Shown here: positions 6,430 to 13,835 of the stretch, one piece after another
How positions within the stretch are numbered: the first letter of the stretch is position 1
Layout: every line of letters begins with the position of its first letter
NCBI GenBank assembly: GCA_002340985.1
Contig: DDNC01000014.1
Coordinates: 128,543 to 156,792 of the forward strand
Direction: 5' to 3'
From: Firmicutes bacterium UBA2530
GTDB taxonomy: Bacteria; Bacillota; Clostridia; Tissierellales; Sedimentibacteraceae
Length of the DNA: 28,250 nucleotides
Made by a program: the position numbers and the translations under genes
Notes under the pieces: generated by a model
What the model was told of the DNA's origin: nothing
The model's input: the letters and a program-made list of their open reading frames with translations, nothing else
Database searches by the model: none

Positions 6430-8205
6430 ATGGAGACGATGGGTAGCTTAAGAAGAAATAACATGTGCGGAAATTTGAGATTTGATGACGTTGGCAAAGA
6501 AGTTGTGCTTATGGGATGGGTTCAGAAGAGAAGAAGCCTCGGCGGACTTATATTTGCTGACATGAGAGATATAACAGGCATGGTGCAGGTTGTATTTGAC
6601 ACAGATGTAAACAAAGAAGCCTTTGAAAAGGCAGAAGTTCTGAGAAGCGAATTTGTTATTGCCGTAAGAGGAAAGGTATTGGAGAGACAGTCAAAGAATC
6701 CTGAAATGGCAACCGGCGAAATTGAAGTTTATGCAGATGAGCTTAAGATATTGGACACAGCTGAAACCCCTCCTATATATATAAAGGATAATGACGATGT
6801 TTCCGAGCAAATGCGTTTGAAATACAGATTTCTTGATTTGAGAAAGCAGCAGATGCAGAGAAATCTTCTTCTGAGAAGTAAGACATCAAGGGTAATAAGA
6901 GAGTTCCTGTATGAAAATGACTTTAATGAAATAGAAACTCCGTTTTTAACAAAGCCTACTCCAGAGGGTGCAAGAGACTACCTTGTTCCCAGCAGGGTAA
7001 ACACCGGAAAGTTCTATGCTCTTCCGCAGTCACCGCAGCTTTTCAAGCAGCTTTTGATGGTTTCGGGAATGAACAGGTATTTCCAGATAGTGAAATGCTT
7101 CAGGGATGAGGACTTAAGAGCAAACAGACAGCCTGAATTTACTCAGGTAGATATTGAAATGTCTTTTGTGGATGTAGAGGATGTAATTTCAATAAATGAA
7201 AAGCTCATTCACAAAATATTCAAAGAAATTAAAGGAATTGATATAGAGCTTCCGATAAAGCGTATGTCCTACCAGGTAGCAATGGATAAGTACGGCTGTG
7301 ATAAGCCTGACCTACGCTTTGGATATGAGCTTATAAATATATCTGAAATATTCAAGGATTCTGAATTCAATGCGTTTAAATCAACCTACGACAGTAATGG
7401 AATGATTAAGTGCATTAAAATAGATGGCTCTGCAGATGAGTTCTCAAAGAAGGGTATTTCCAAGCTTGAGAAATTTGTTAAAACATATGGGGCAAAGGGG
7501 CTGGCTTGGCTTAAATATGAAAGTGGAGAAATTGACTCTGCAATTGCTAAGTTCTTAAGCGACGAAGAGAAGAACCAGCTCGTTTCAGCTCTTGAATTAA
7601 AAGAGAAGGACATTGTATTTATAGTTGCAGACAAGGAATCTGTGGTAAACACAGCCTTAGGCGCACTTAGAATTGAAATAGCACATGAGAAGAATCTTAT
7701 TGATGAAAATAAATATGAGCTTGTATGGATAACAGACTTTCCACTTTTCGAATACAGCGAAGAGGAAGACAGATATGTGGCAAAACACCATCCGTTTACA
7801 TGCCCTGTTGACGCGGATGTTGATAAAATAGAATCAAATCCGGGAGAAGTAAGAGCAAAGGCATATGATATCGTAATAAATGGAGATGAAATAGGTGGAG
7901 GAAGCATCCGTATAACAAACAGAAGCTTACAGAACAGAATGTTCAGGGCATTGGGTTTCACTGACGAAGAGGCAAATGAGAAATTTGGCTTCCTGCTTGA
8001 AGCATTCAAGTACGGAGTACCGCCTCACGGAGGAATTGCATATGGTCTTGACCGATTCATGATGCTTCTTACAGGAAGCGATAATATAAGAGACGTTATA
8101 GCATTTCCTAAAACACAGAGTGCAACATGTCTTATGACCGAGGCGCCGTCATATACAACGGAAAAACAGCTTAAGGAACTAGGAATAGAGGTAACAGAGG
8201 TATAA
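6430..8205 (+). CDS. aspS: Aspartyl-tRNA synthetase
   Basis: A 591-residue class II aminoacyl-tRNA synthetase, the normal length for bacterial AspRS. The N-terminal OB fold (GWVQKRRSLGGLIFADMRD) binds the anticodon. Motif 1 lies around IETPFLTKPTPEGARDY, motif 2 around FRDEDLRANRQPEFTQ, and motif 3 is GLDRFMML near the C terminus, with GGGSIRI shortly before it. The central section after motif 2 is the GAD insertion typical of bacterial AspRS. The frame extends upstream into the T-box (GTG at 6361), but ATG 6430 is 5 bases after GGAGG and is the real start. It charges tRNA-Asp in the cytoplasm. Whether it also charges tRNA-Asn was not determined. Confidence 0.97.
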   Translation: METMGSLRRNNMCGNLRFDDVGKEVVLMGWVQKRRSLGGLIFADMRDITGMVQVVFDTDVNKEAFEKAEVLRSEFVIAVRGKVLERQSKNPEMATGEIEVYADELKILDTAETPPIYIKDNDDVSEQMRLKYRFLDLRKQQMQRNLLLRSKTSRVIREFLYENDFNEIETPFLTKPTPEGARDYLVPSRVNTGKFYALPQSPQLFKQLLMVSGMNRYFQIVKCFRDEDLRANRQPEFTQVDIEMSFVDVEDVISINEKLIHKIFKEIKGIDIELPIKRMSYQVAMDKYGCDKPDLRFGYELINISEIFKDSEFNAFKSTYDSNGMIKCIKIDGSADEFSKKGISKLEKFVKTYGAKGLAWLKYESGEIDSAIAKFLSDEEKNQLVSALELKEKDIVFIVADKESVVNTALGALRIEIAHEKNLIDENKYELVWITDFPLFEYSEEEDRYVAKHHPFTCPVDADVDKIESNPGEVRAKAYDIVINGDEIGGGSIRITNRSLQNRMFRALGFTDEEANEKFGFLLEAFKYGVPPHGGIAYGLDRFMMLLTGSDNIRDVIAFPKTQSATCLMTEAPSYTTEKQLKELGIEVTEV

Positions 8206-8248
8206 CCGTGTATCAACAGTACAGGGTTCATTGGAAAGGAAGAGGATA

Positions 8249-8665
8249 ATGAATCAAGTAGGTAAAATAGAAAAAATAGAAGGCAGCAGAGCTACGGTTT
8301 CTGTAAAAAGAGTATCTGCATGCGGAGATAACTGCAAGAGCTGCGGGTCTGCGTGCAATCAGCCCAGCGTCATATTTGAAACTGATATAGAGGGAGAATA
8401 TGAGGAAGGGGATTATGTTGAAATTACAACAGAGAGTGATGTTGTATTCAAACAAATTTTCATGCTTTACGGCATACCGTTCCTCATAATGATGGGAACC
8501 ATAGGAGTTGTGCAGCTGGCGCTTTCCGGCAATCCCAACAAGGATATTATTTCCGCAGTAGCTTCCGTAGCATCATTGGCAGTATCATTTTTCATTTTAA
8601 AGGCCTATGATAAAACTGAAATGAAAAAAAATACTCTTAAATTTACCCTGGGAAGAAAACTGTAA
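8249..8665 (+). CDS. RseC/MucC family (SoxR-reducing system) membrane protein
   Basis: A 138-residue membrane protein. The N-terminal soluble part has a small beta domain (VGKIEKIEGSRATVSVKR) and a cysteine cluster, SACGDNCKSCGSAC, spaced CX3CX2CX3C. Two adjacent membrane helices follow (about residues 67-87 and 95-115) and then a basic tail. This layout is that of the RseC_MucC family, whose members are linked to the SoxR-reducing system or the Rnf complex. The frame opens at a TTG (8231), but ATG 8249 follows GGAAGAGG and gives the conserved start. It lies 43 bases after aspS and 19 before rarA, so it is probably in the same transcription unit. Role here unknown; the cysteine cluster suggests redox sensing or Fe-S binding. 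Confidence 0.8.
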   Translation: MNQVGKIEKIEGSRATVSVKRVSACGDNCKSCGSACNQPSVIFETDIEGEYEEGDYVEITTESDVVFKQIFMLYGIPFLIMMGTIGVVQLALSGNPNKDIISAVASVASLAVSFFILKAYDKTEMKKNTLKFTLGRKL

Positions 8666-8684
8666 CAGGGATAAAGGATATGAA

Positions 8685-9995
8685 ATGAATATTTTTGAAA
8701 TGCAATATGAAAATACAATCAAAAATAGAGGGCCTCTTGCAGAACGCATGAGGCCTAAAGGTCTTGACAGTTTCGTTGGACAAGAGCACATAGTGGGTAA
8801 GGGAAAAATATTAAACCGCGCAATTGAAGCAGACAAGCTTTCATCCGCAATATTTTATGGTCCGCCAGGCACGGGCAAAACAACCCTGGCAAGAATTATT
8901 GCTGAAAACACAAACAATAATTTTACCACCCTGAATGCCGTTACAAGCGGAATAAAGGATATTAAGGAAAAAATAAGCTATGCCGTGGACGAGCTGTCAA
9001 TATATAATAAGAGAACAATTCTTTTCATTGATGAGATTCACCGCTTTAACAAGGCTCAGCAGGATGCACTTCTTCCATATGTTGAAAACGGGACAATAAT
9101 ATTAATAGGAGCTACTACGGAAAATCCATATTTTGAAGTAAATCCCGCTCTCATATCCCGTTCGCTGGTATTTGAATTCCAGAAAATAACCGGTAAAGAT
9201 ATAAAGAAGGTTGTACGGAAGGCAATACAGGACAAGGATCTGGGCTATGGAAATAAAAATATTGAACTTGACGAGGATGCTCTGAATCACATTGTGGAAA
9301 ATTCAAACGGTGATGTAAGGAAAGCTCTCAGCGCGCTGGAACTTGGAGTAGAAACAACAAAAGAAGACAACGGAAAAATAAAAATTGATATAGATGTGGC
9401 AGTGGAAAGCATTCAAAGGAAAAAAATTGAATATGATAAAAATGGGGATAGCCATTATGATACCATATCAGCCTTCATTAAGAGCATGAGGGGGTCAGAC
9501 CCTGATGCTGCCATATACTGGCTTGCAAAAATGATTAAGGCGGGAGAGGATCCCAAATTTATTGCAAGAAGGATAATAATATGCGCTTCGGAAGATGTGG
9601 GTAATGCTGACCCCAGAGCATTGGAGGTTGCTGTTAATGCATTCAAGGCCGTGGAAATCATAGGATTTCCTGAAGGGCAAATAACTCTTGCTCAGGCTGT
9701 AGCCTATGTGGCATGTGCGCCCAAGAGCAATGCTTCCTGCATGGCTATTTCGAAGGCAATGGAAGCGGTTGAGAAAAATTCTCTGGAGGTTCCGGCACAT
9801 TTAAAGGATTCTCATTACGGAGGAGCTGAAAAGTTAGGCAGGGGAACAAGTTACAAATATCCACATGATTATGACAAGTTTTACGTTAAACAAAGTTATC
9901 TTCCTGAAACTTTGAAGAACGCAAGTTTTTATGAACCCAAGGAATCGGGCTATGAAAGTAAAATTAAAAAATTTCTTGAATACCTGAGGGGTTGA
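8685..9995 (+). CDS. rarA: Replication-associated recombination protein A (RarA/MgsA) AAA+ ATPase
   Basis: A 436-residue AAA+ ATPase related to clamp-loader subunits. Walker A is GPPGTGKT (residues 59-66), Walker B is ILFIDEIHRF, and sensor 1 is IGATTENP. The NxxGDxRKALxxLE segment and the C-terminal tetramerisation region (WLAKMIKAGEDPKFIARRI, then YKYPHDY) are characteristic of RarA (YrvN in Bacillus). RarA acts at stalled replication forks. Start ATG 8685 has AAAGGA upstream. Length is normal for the family. It ends 10 bases before the next gene, whose ribosome binding site overlaps its stop region. Confidence 0.96.
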   Translation: MNIFEMQYENTIKNRGPLAERMRPKGLDSFVGQEHIVGKGKILNRAIEADKLSSAIFYGPPGTGKTTLARIIAENTNNNFTTLNAVTSGIKDIKEKISYAVDELSIYNKRTILFIDEIHRFNKAQQDALLPYVENGTIILIGATTENPYFEVNPALISRSLVFEFQKITGKDIKKVVRKAIQDKDLGYGNKNIELDEDALNHIVENSNGDVRKALSALELGVETTKEDNGKIKIDIDVAVESIQRKKIEYDKNGDSHYDTISAFIKSMRGSDPDAAIYWLAKMIKAGEDPKFIARRIIICASEDVGNADPRALEVAVNAFKAVEIIGFPEGQITLAQAVAYVACAPKSNASCMAISKAMEAVEKNSLEVPAHLKDSHYGGAEKLGRGTSYKYPHDYDKFYVKQSYLPETLKNASFYEPKESGYESKIKKFLEYLRG

Positions 9996-10005
9996 AGGAG
10001 GGGCT

Positions 10006-10509
10006 ATGAATTATAAATTGTACCAATCAAATATAACAGATGCTGATGTTGCCGAAATCTTAGAGAGCAGAATCGATTTCAGCAAGCTTGACAAAAATCA
10101 GGAATATGATATAAATGCAGAGTTTTTCAACAAGGAGCTGCAGGATGAATTGCTCAACGACAATATAGCATTTGAAATAAAGAGAGAGCACTATGTATTT
10201 ATTAAAAAAGCAAGAGATTTGTTTGAAAAAAACGACATAAAGATAAAAAAGTTTTATCTTATGGGTACAATAATAGATTTGAAGGAGAATGAAATAAATA
10301 TTTCATTGCTTAAATCATCCGACAGCAGAAAAAGCAATATAGTATGGCCTTGCAAGGAGATATTTATATTTGAAGACAGCAAGAACAAGCTTGATGATAT
10401 GCTGTTCAACAATCAGATATCCGAAGAGGATTATGAATCCAATCTGGAAATGCTGAAGGATGAATTGAGCATTTATGACAATGATGATGAACACCGTTAC
10501 CTGAATTAG
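10006..10509 (+). CDS. Hypothetical protein with SHOCT-like C-terminal segment
   Basis: A 167-residue acidic, lysine-rich, soluble protein that I do not recognise. It has no signal peptide, membrane helix or cysteine motif. The middle contains alternating hydrophobic residues (KFYLMGTIIDL...INISLLKS), suggesting a small beta domain. Near the C terminus, LDDMLFNNQISEEDYESNLE resembles the SHOCT motif, a short helix pair often found at protein ends. A strong ribosome binding site (GAAGGAGGGG) lies just after the rarA stop codon, so it is translated, probably from the rarA transcript. Base composition is like its neighbours. Function not inferable. Confidence 0.75.
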   Translation: MNYKLYQSNITDADVAEILESRIDFSKLDKNQEYDINAEFFNKELQDELLNDNIAFEIKREHYVFIKKARDLFEKNDIKIKKFYLMGTIIDLKENEINISLLKSSDSRKSNIVWPCKEIFIFEDSKNKLDDMLFNNQISEEDYESNLEMLKDELSIYDNDDEHRYLN

Positions 10510-10583
10510 AATTGTACTGTAACCATATGCATTTAAGTTAATAAAATAATATAGGGTTCGCAGCATCATAAAGGAGGAATGTT

Positions 10584-10844
10584 ATGGAGCTTTATATTAT
10601 AACCTTTAAGCATGGAAGTTACGCAGTGGCGGCATACAATAAATTACAGGGATATGGTGTAAGGAATATAAAGGCATCACAGACGCCGTTCAGTTTAAAA
10701 GGCGAATGTGATATGTGTTTAAAAGCTTATGGGCAAGAGACACTTGATATAGTGCTAAATGAATGTAAAGGAAGGTATCCCGTAAGCAACGTATATCAGG
10801 AAGTAAATGAAAACGGCAGGACATATTACAGGCTGCTTTCATAG
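10584..10844 (+). CDS. DUF3343 family protein (putative Se/S carrier-like)
   Basis: An 86-residue protein beginning with the ferredoxin-like fold pattern of DUF3343: MELYIITFKHGSYAVAAYNK, then a CxxC (C42-x2-C45, GECDMC) in the loop where the family carries its conserved cysteines. The family is described as putative selenium/sulfur carrier-like. Its position just before iscR-iscS-iscU, which includes a cysteine desulfurase, fits a role in handling sulfur or selenium released by IscS, but this is inference. AAAGGAGGAATGTT precedes the ATG. A hairpin (10855-10891) follows, so it is not on the isc transcript. Confidence 0.65.
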   Translation: MELYIITFKHGSYAVAAYNKLQGYGVRNIKASQTPFSLKGECDMCLKAYGQETLDIVLNECKGRYPVSNVYQEVNENGRTYYRLLS

Positions 10845-10854
10845 AAAATTTATA

Positions 10855-10891
10855 GCGGGCTGTTGCATGTAAATAATGCGGCAGCCTGTTT
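10855..10891 (+). terminator. Hairpin terminator after DUF3343 gene
   Basis: A 15-bp stem (10855-10869 with 10877-10891, several G-U pairs). Only a short T-rich tail follows. The core GGGCTGTTG...GCGGCAGCC recurs in the hairpin at 16805-16855. Confidence 0.6.
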
Positions 10892-10993
10892 GGCATAAAA
10901 AGGTAACTGCATAAGTAGTGATTGGACGGTTATAAGTCAAGATAGCTGGCAGAAAATAAGCTGAAAAATCTTCAAAAAAATTTTTTATTATTG

Positions 10994-11022
10994 TTGACAA
11001 AAATAGTAGGGTATAATATAAT
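10994..11022 (+). promoter_or_regulatory. iscR promoter (full consensus)
   Basis: TTGACA (10994-10999), exactly 17 bases, TATAAT (11017-11022). Being perfect, it would be strong unless repressed; inverted half-sites overlap it. Confidence 0.9.
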
Positions 11023-11048
11023 TAGCCGTACCCTACTAAAACAGTAGG
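11004..11048. promoter_or_regulatory. Putative IscR operator, three half-sites
   Basis: TAGTAGGGTA (11004-11013) and TACCCTACTA (11029-11038) form a perfect 10-bp inverted repeat with a 15-base gap spanning the -10 box. A third half-site, AGTAGG (11043-11048), pairs with CCTACT (11032-11037) across 5 bases. The position over the promoter of an Rrf2-type regulator gene points to autorepression. Confidence 0.7.
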
Positions 11049-11071
11049 AATTAAGTGAGAGGAGAACAGTT

Positions 11072-11500
11072 ATGATTTTATCTACGAAGGGCAGATATGG
11101 ATTAAAAGCAATATTTGAGCTTGCCCTGAATTACGGTTCTGGACCTGTTTCTCTGAAGAAAATATCAGATAAATATAATATTTCCGAAAGTTATTTGGAG
11201 CAACTTTTTGCAAAGCTTAGAAAAAGCGGTTACATAGATACAGTGAGGGGACCTCAGGGCGGCTATATGCTGGCTAAAAGACCGGATGAAATAACAGTTG
11301 GTATGGTACTGAGAACATTAGAGGGTGACATAACGGCCTCTGAGTGCATTAACAAAGAAATATGTGCGAGGGAGTCTATATGTGCCACAAGAGGTATATT
11401 TGAAAAAATTGAAAATAGCATAAATAACGTTATAGACAGTATAACTTTAGATGACATGCAGGCCGATCAAAAAAATATCTTAACGGAGGAGAACAAATGA
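11072..11500 (+). CDS. iscR: Rrf2-family iron-sulfur regulator IscR
   Basis: A 142-residue winged-helix regulator of the Rrf2 family. The N terminus (STKGRYGLKAIFELA) and the recognition helix region (ISESYLEQLFAKLRKSGYI followed by RGPQGGY) are typical. Cysteines 92, 98 and 104 have the CX5CX5C spacing of the 2Fe-2S ligands, at the same positions as in E. coli IscR, so cluster sensing is likely. It is the first gene of the isc operon; its stop codon overlaps the iscS start (ATGA), implying translational coupling. AGAGGAG precedes the ATG. Probable function: represses its own operon when Fe-S supply is sufficient, through the half-sites at 11004-11048. Confidence 0.95.
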   Translation: MILSTKGRYGLKAIFELALNYGSGPVSLKKISDKYNISESYLEQLFAKLRKSGYIDTVRGPQGGYMLAKRPDEITVGMVLRTLEGDITASECINKEICARESICATRGIFEKIENSINNVIDSITLDDMQADQKNILTEENK

Positions 11501-12684
11501 GCAAGAAAATATATCTTGACAATGCTGCCACAACAAGAGTTAAAAAAGAAGTAATAGATGAAGTAAACAAATATTTTCAGGAGCTTTACGGAAACCCTTC
11601 ATCACAGCTGTACGAGCTGGGAAGAAAATCGAAGGAAGCCGTTGAAAATGCAAGGAAGATTGTTGCAGACTTCATAAATGCCGATGAAAAGGAAATTTAT
11701 TTCACAGGTGGAGGCTCCGAGGCTGACAACTGGGCACTTAAAGGAATTGCGTTCGCTAATTTCAATAAAGGCAAGAACCACATAATCACAACTAAAATTG
11801 AGCATCATGCAATACTTCATACATGTGAATATTTAGAGAAATTCGGTGTTCAGACAACTTATTTGAATGTTGATAAATACGGTATGATTGACCTTGATGA
11901 ACTGAAGAAAGCTATCAGACCGGAAACAATGCTTATATCGATTATGTTTGCAAACAATGAGATAGGAACCATTCAGCCCATAGAGCAAATTGGAGAAATT
12001 GCTAAAGAAAATGGTATTGTATTCCATGTTGATGCTGTTCAAGCTCTTGGAAGTGTAAAAATTGATGTTAAAAAGCAGCATATAGATTTGTTGTCCGTAT
12101 CTGCCCATAAACTCGGTGGTCCCAAGGGCATAGGTGCATTGTTTATAAGAAAAGGCGTTAAGATAGATAATTTTGTTCACGGAGGCGGTCAGGAAAGAGG
12201 AAGAAGAGCAGGAACTGAAGGCGTTCAGAACATTGCAGGCTTCGGCAAGGCTGTGGAGCTTGCAGAAAGAGATTTCGACAAGAGAATTGAAAGACTTACA
12301 GCTTTAAGAAACAAGTTTATAGAAGGAATTAAAAGTAATATTCCTGAGGTTGTACTTAATGGTCACCCGACAGAAAGGCTTCCGAATAATGTGAATTTCT
12401 CATATAAATACGTTGAAGGTGAATCGATTCTGCTGCTGCTGGATATGGAAGGAATTGCTGCATCAAGCGGTTCTGCATGCACATCAGGCTCACTTGACCC
12501 ATCCCACGTGCTTCTGGCGACGGGACTTGACCACGGAACTGCTCACGGTTCCATACGCTTCACCATAAGTGAGGAAATTACGGAAGATGATATTGATTAT
12601 ACTGTTGAAGCAATGAAGAATATTATAGCAAGATTAAGAGCGATGTCACCGATTAAGAATGACGAAGATTTATTGAAAAAATAA
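11497..12684 (+). CDS. iscS: Cysteine desulfurase (IscS/NifS)
   Basis: A 395-residue PLP-dependent class V aminotransferase-fold enzyme that removes sulfur from cysteine to supply Fe-S assembly. It starts IYLDNAATT, the family signature. The PLP lysine is K205 in SAHKLGGPKG, and the persulfide-carrying cysteine is C328 in SGSACTSGSL, within the long mobile loop typical of group I (IscS/NifS) enzymes. The ATG overlaps the iscR stop by four bases. The adjacent scaffold gene iscU starts 15 bases downstream. The symbol nifS is also used for this clostridial type. Cytoplasmic. Confidence 0.96.
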   Translation: MSKKIYLDNAATTRVKKEVIDEVNKYFQELYGNPSSQLYELGRKSKEAVENARKIVADFINADEKEIYFTGGGSEADNWALKGIAFANFNKGKNHIITTKIEHHAILHTCEYLEKFGVQTTYLNVDKYGMIDLDELKKAIRPETMLISIMFANNEIGTIQPIEQIGEIAKENGIVFHVDAVQALGSVKIDVKKQHIDLLSVSAHKLGGPKGIGALFIRKGVKIDNFVHGGGQERGRRAGTEGVQNIAGFGKAVELAERDFDKRIERLTALRNKFIEGIKSNIPEVVLNGHPTERLPNNVNFSYKYVEGESILLLLDMEGIAASSGSACTSGSLDPSHVLLATGLDHGTAHGSIRFTISEEITEDDIDYTVEAMKNIIARLRAMSPIKNDEDLLKK

Positions 12685-12699
12685 TAGCGGAGGAAGAAA

Positions 12700-13131
12700 A
12701 TGTATACTGAAGTAGTTATGGATCATTTCAGAAACCCAAGAAATGTGGGTTCATTAGAAAATGCTGATGGAGTGGGTCAGGTGGGCAATCCGAAATGCGG
12801 CGATATAATGAAAATTTATTTAAAAATAAACAGCGATGAAATAATAGAGGACGTGAAATTTGAAACGTTCGGATGCGGCTCTGCAATAGCTTCATCAAGC
12901 ATGGCAACAGAGCTGATAAAGGGAAAAAGCATCAATGAAGCCGTTGAATTTACAAATAAGGCGGTTATTGAGGCCCTTGGAGGACTTCCACCGGTTAAGG
13001 TGCACTGCTCAGTGCTTGCAGAGCAGGCTGTTAAATCTGCACTGTACGATTATTCGCAAAAAACAGGCAAGGTAATCAAGGGGCTTGAAAATTACACACC
13101 TGCAGACGATGAGGATATTCACTGTCATTAA
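12700..13131 (+). CDS. iscU: Fe-S cluster assembly scaffold IscU/NifU
   Basis: A 143-residue scaffold protein of the NifU N-terminal (IscU) family. The cluster ligands are visible: C33 in NPKCGD with Asp35, C59 in FGCGSAIASSS, and C103 in LPPVKVHCS. It ends in an acidic, His/Cys-containing tail. It receives sulfur from IscS and builds a transient cluster. The operon is the minimal clostridial iscR-iscS-iscU form; no hscA/hscB or ferredoxin gene is attached. A ribosome binding site (CGGAGGAAG) lies between iscS and this ATG, and a terminator follows at 13140. Confidence 0.95.
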   Translation: MYTEVVMDHFRNPRNVGSLENADGVGQVGNPKCGDIMKIYLKINSDEIIEDVKFETFGCGSAIASSSMATELIKGKSINEAVEFTNKAVIEALGGLPPVKVHCSVLAEQAVKSALYDYSQKTGKVIKGLENYTPADDEDIHCH

Positions 13132-13139
13132 TAAAAAGA

Positions 13140-13166
13140 ACGCGGAATCAGGTGATGATTCCGCGT
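13140..13166 (+). terminator. Terminator after iscU
   Basis: An 11-bp perfect stem (13140-13150 with 13156-13166, loop GGTGA) rich in CG is followed by a T-rich stretch (TAATTCGTTTCTT) that runs into the next ribosome binding site. Probably a partial terminator, as the next gene starts 22 bases later. Confidence 0.7.
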
Positions 13167-13187
13167 AATTCGTTTCTTGGAGGATAT

Positions 13188-13730
13188 ATGAGAAAATACA
13201 GTATTGAAGTTGCCGGTGTTAAAAGAGAACTTCCGGTTATACAAATCAGTGATGAACTGAGCATAGCAAGCTTTGTTATTTTAGGAGATACTGAAATTGT
13301 TTGTGCTTCCGCTGCGGAGATAGTAAAAAGGCTTCCGGAGGTTGATGTGCTGGTGACTGCCGAAGCAAAGGGTATTCCTCTTGTATTTGAAATATCACGG
13401 CTGTTTAAAATGAAAAAATACATAGTTGCACGCAAAAGTATCAAGCCATACATGAATAACCCCATGGTTCACGAGGTTGTATCCATCACCACGCAAAAGA
13501 AGCAACTGCTTGTCTTAGAGGAACAGGATGCTTTAGAAATCAAGGGAAAACGAGTTGCAATAATTGATGATGTAATCAGCACCGGTGAATCATTGTCTGC
13601 CATTGAGAGGCTGGTGGAGGCTGCGGGAGGAAAAATTGCCGCAAAGGCGGCAATACTTGCAGAAGGGAATGCGGCACTCAGGGATGATATTATATTTTTA
13701 GAGGCATTACCGATTTTTGAAAACCAATAA
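13188..13730 (+). CDS. Phosphoribosyltransferase, adenine-PRTase-like
   Basis: A 180-residue type I phosphoribosyltransferase. VAIIDDVISTGES is the PRPP-binding motif, and an upstream TAEAKGIPL segment matches the substrate-pocket region of the clostridial family often labelled adenine phosphoribosyltransferase; a xanthine or other purine specificity is not excluded. It would salvage a purine base to a nucleotide in the cytoplasm. The frame extends upstream through the terminator, but ATG 13188 with GGAGGA at 13179-13184 is the true start. It sits alone between the isc operon and the alaS promoter. Confidence 0.85.
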   Translation: MRKYSIEVAGVKRELPVIQISDELSIASFVILGDTEIVCASAAEIVKRLPEVDVLVTAEAKGIPLVFEISRLFKMKKYIVARKSIKPYMNNPMVHEVVSITTQKKQLLVLEEQDALEIKGKRVAIIDDVISTGESLSAIERLVEAAGGKIAAKAAILAEGNAALRDDIIFLEALPIFENQ

Positions 13731-13760
13731 AAAGCTTAAGATGTTAAAGTTTAAATATAG

Positions 13761-13790
13761 TTGACAATTTGGGAAACAATACATTATAAT
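13761..13790 (+). promoter_or_regulatory. alaS promoter
   Basis: TTGACA (13761-13766), 18-base spacer, TATAAT (13785-13790). The leader to the ATG is only about 40 bases, so there is no room for a T-box, unlike aspS. Confidence 0.85.
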
Positions 13791-13835
13791 TTCATAATAA
13801 GACAACAGTGAACGAATAAAAAGAACGGAGGAAAC

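Noticed and set aside
7386..8009. Minus-strand frame of 207 codons inside aspS
   Set aside because: It lies entirely opposite the conserved AspRS catalytic region, is serine-rich as expected for antisense of this codon usage, and has no supporting signal.
13791..13835. T-box or riboswitch before alaS
   Set aside because: The leader is about 40 bases with no T-box sequence or structure.
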